Below are positions 61,590 to 64,000 of a stretch of 64,000 nucleotides of DNA, piece after piece (the first letter of the stretch is position 1; every line of letters begins with the position of its first letter). The notes below the pieces were generated by a model, which made no database searches, had not been told where the DNA came from, and worked only from the letters and a program-made list of their open reading frames with translations. Source of the DNA: Sindora glabra (lineage: Eukaryota; Streptophyta; Magnoliopsida; Fabales; Fabaceae); contig CM035229.1 in NCBI GenBank assembly GCA_020226215.1, positions 83,593,343-83,657,342 on the forward strand. The letters are read 5' to 3'. The position numbers and the translations under genes were made by a program.

Positions 61590-64000
61590 TCTCTACAAGA
61601 TCAATAGGAATATTATTACTTCACAGTGATGCATATGGTCTAATTTGATTTTGGTTTTTGAAATTATTTTTCAATTTTTAAGAAATTAAATATTTTATTA
61701 TTATATTTTTTTAATTATAAAATAAGTAAATTAAAATTCAAAATATAAATCTTAATGTAAAAACAAAAACTCTTAGAATATCAAATTCTTCAGTAGATAA
61801 TTTTCAATAATCAAAATATCAAAAAACTTATTTGATAACATATTTATACAATTTTATTTTTAAATATTATTCCTAAAAATTTTATTTTAAAAAATAATAA
61901 ATTTTAAATATTTTTAACTTAGTTTATTCTTGATAACATTTTTATAATATTTTTTAATTAAGTTCTTTATAATATTATTGATTTTCAATTAATCAAAATA
62001 TCAAAAAATTTGTTTGATAGCATATTTTTAAAATTTATTTTTAAATACTATTCCTGAAGTTTTTGTTTTAAAAATGAAAAAAATAAATTTTAAATATAAA
62101 TTAACTTGTTTATTTTTTATAACAATTTTATAATTAAATAAAATTTTTATTTATTTACTTTATCAAACATCCTTTATTCTTTATTTTTGAAAGTATTTTT
62201 TGAAAATAAAAAAATAATTTTTAAGAATAATTTTTTTAAAATAAAAAAATATCGCAAATATACTTATAATCATATTTTTCCTTAAGCTTTATCATAAATT
62301 ATAATTTCAAGTTCAAAATTTTGTAATCTTTTCATTAGAAGTATAATTTGTGAAACTTTACACGTGGAAGCGGATTTTAGAAATAAGGTTTTTTTTTATT
62401 TTTGGTAATTTTAAAATAAAAAATAAGTGGAACTTATCCCCTCAATGGAATAAGACCAGGTGTGCACGCATTCTTCTTTATGAAATGAGTAATTACGTAT
62501 ATTTACAAGTTAAAATTCATTTAGAGTTGAATAAGAAAATTATTTTTAAAGTTACGCAATTGTAAGTGTTTATTTTTGTTACACCCCTTAATAAATTAAA
62601 AATAATTTAAATATTTTTGTTTCTAGAAATAATTATTTGATTATTATGATTATTTTTAGAATCAGAATTTTATAAAAAAATAATAGAATTTTATAGTAAA
62701 ATATGAGGTGAATTAATAAAAAAAATGAGGAAATAAAACATTTGAAAGTAGGTGTATAGTTAGAATTAAATAAATGTATATGGAGAATATTTAAAAACAC
62801 ATTTTCCTTTATTGCCCTAGCCCCATTATCTTATTCATAACCCTCGACCTTATTAAACATTTCCCTATAACTCTAAAATGCTAGTCTTTATCTTTATTTT
62901 TCAAATTCCTCTTCCTCAACTTTCCTTCTTTCAACATCTAGCAAGAAATCAAGTTAACAATTGGAAGTTGTCATAAAAAATCCTAAATCAAATCGAGGTA
63001 AGTTCTCATTTTAAAATTTTGGGAAAGTGTTCATCAAATAATTCCTCTGAACTTTCAAATCATACAAATAATCTTCTGAAGTTTCTGAAAATATGAAAAT
63101 ATTTAGAATTACTACTATAATATTTCATTTACTAACAGTTGAAAATCGTCACACTTTTTTTACTTATCGATAGTTTTAAACTACCTAGTAAGTGAATGAT
63201 AGCGATTTAAAACCGTCGTTAAGTGATAATAGGACTACTGCTAAATTATTCTATCTATTTTTCTAGCCTTTTTATGTTTTTTGAAACTTCAAGGGACTAT
63301 TTGTAAGATTTGAAAGTTTATGGAGATTATTTGATAAAAGGTCATACTTTATGAGGGTTATGCGTATTTTTTTCCAATTTTATATGGGAAAAGTGAAAAT
63401 TAAAGAATTTAAGGTTAAGAAACTTAATTTAATCATTGAATTTTGGTTGATTTACTTGATTAAGGATAAGCCAACTTTGATTCTAACTTCTAATCATCTT
63501 TCTTATACTTAAGTAAGTAAATAATAATAAATAATTTTGAATGAATCTAGGTTAGGTTATAGTTAAAATGAATAAGTGTAGGTCATTTGATTGATGTAAA
63601 TTTTAGTTAGTGATATGGATTCCTTGTTGTATTAGGTTTGAATATGAATATAAAAGCTTGTTTAAAAGTAGATTTTAGGTTTGTAGCTATATGCATTAAT
63701 AAATTTATGAAATGGAGTAAGAAGTATAATAGAAATGCAAAAAATACTACAAAACCCAAGATATAGTAGACTACTTATAGTCAACTAAAGCCTTGAGGCT
63801 TGCATTTAAAAGGCTTATAGCTTGATTATACCCTAGGAGTTTGCTTTTTGAATGCCTATAATCAATTATGGCCTCCAAATTTGTTCTCTGGATGGATATA
63901 GTCAATTATAGGGGCCTATTTTTGCCTTTGGACCCCTATAATCAATTATATAATCAAATATCACTTTGTTATCCCTAATTTTATGTGTTTTATAGAATTA
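61590..64000. other. AT-rich intergenic DNA to the window end
   Basis: No gene is supported. At 63130-63230 the phrase gcgatttaaaaccgtcgtta resembles the subterminal repeats of plant CACTA transposons. At 63850-63950 tataatcaattat or tatagtcaattat recurs three times at about 40-bp steps. The 71-codon frame at 62350-62565 has no recognisable similarity. Confidence 0.45.

Noticed and set aside
1..64000. tRNA, rRNA, CRISPR or organelle-derived insertions
   Set aside because: I looked for tRNA B-box-like gttcgaatc pairs, rRNA-like conserved blocks, regular short spacers and plastid genes and found none I could support; a tRNAscan or organelle BLAST could still find something missed by eye.

Overview
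This is nuclear DNA from a flowering plant, almost certainly a core eudicot. The genes have several introns with plant-type GT-AG junctions. Intergenic DNA is very AT-rich and filled with decayed transposons. The protein families are plant ones: SURF1, an STK11IP-type LRR protein, a plastid DUF3007 protein, a PADRE/DUF4228 protein, an At3g17950-type protein and an ALP1/HARBI1-type protein. I cannot name the species from sequence alone. I saw no bacterial, organellar or viral gene, no rRNA and no CRISPR array.

Layout. 1-5.0 kb is AT-rich intergenic DNA with two tandem-repeat patches. About 5.04-15.28 kb is one large Mutator-like (MULE) insertion with matching inverted ends. It has a GC-rich promoter island, an internal repeat array, and a decayed gene joining a MuDR N-terminal/DNA-binding region to a plant mobile domain. 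A shorter deletion derivative sits inside its right part. The MULE ends about 140 bp upstream of SURF1 (15.4-17.9 kb, +). Convergent to SURF1 is a large 11-exon LRR gene (19.0-25.8 kb, -). 26.3-32.6 kb is AT-rich with no recognisable gene. A five-exon plastid thylakoid protein gene (DUF3007) lies at 32.6-35.6 kb (-), and a single-exon PADRE gene at 38.7-39.2 kb (+). 40.3-53.2 kb is a transposon nest: a decayed Ty1/copia pol (-), then a LINE broken by a roughly 6.7 kb hAT-like insertion that itself holds two inverted copia LTRs, and by a second small insertion. A two-exon At3g17950-type gene follows at 53.8-54.5 kb (-), and an ALP1/HARBI1-type transposase-derived gene at 57.6-59.1 kb (-) with a likely 5' UTR exon near 60.8-61.0 kb. 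The remainder is AT-rich.

The cellular genes are not an operon. Their order (SURF1, LRR gene, DUF3007 gene, At3g17950-like gene) matches, as I recall it, the Arabidopsis chromosome 3 order At3g17910-17920-17930-17950. The window therefore looks like an old conserved gene block inflated by nested transposons. SURF1 acts in mitochondrial cytochrome oxidase assembly and the DUF3007 protein in thylakoid biogenesis. The others are regulatory or uncharacterised.

The most notable observations are: the single-frame MuDR/plant-mobile-domain gene broken only by stop codons, most of them explicable by C-to-T or G-to-A changes; an in-frame ATG for SURF1 that lies inside the MULE terminus; three one-base insertions in the LRR gene; and the LINE/hAT/copia nest, in which removing the hAT and one 8-bp duplication rejoins the LINE reading frame.
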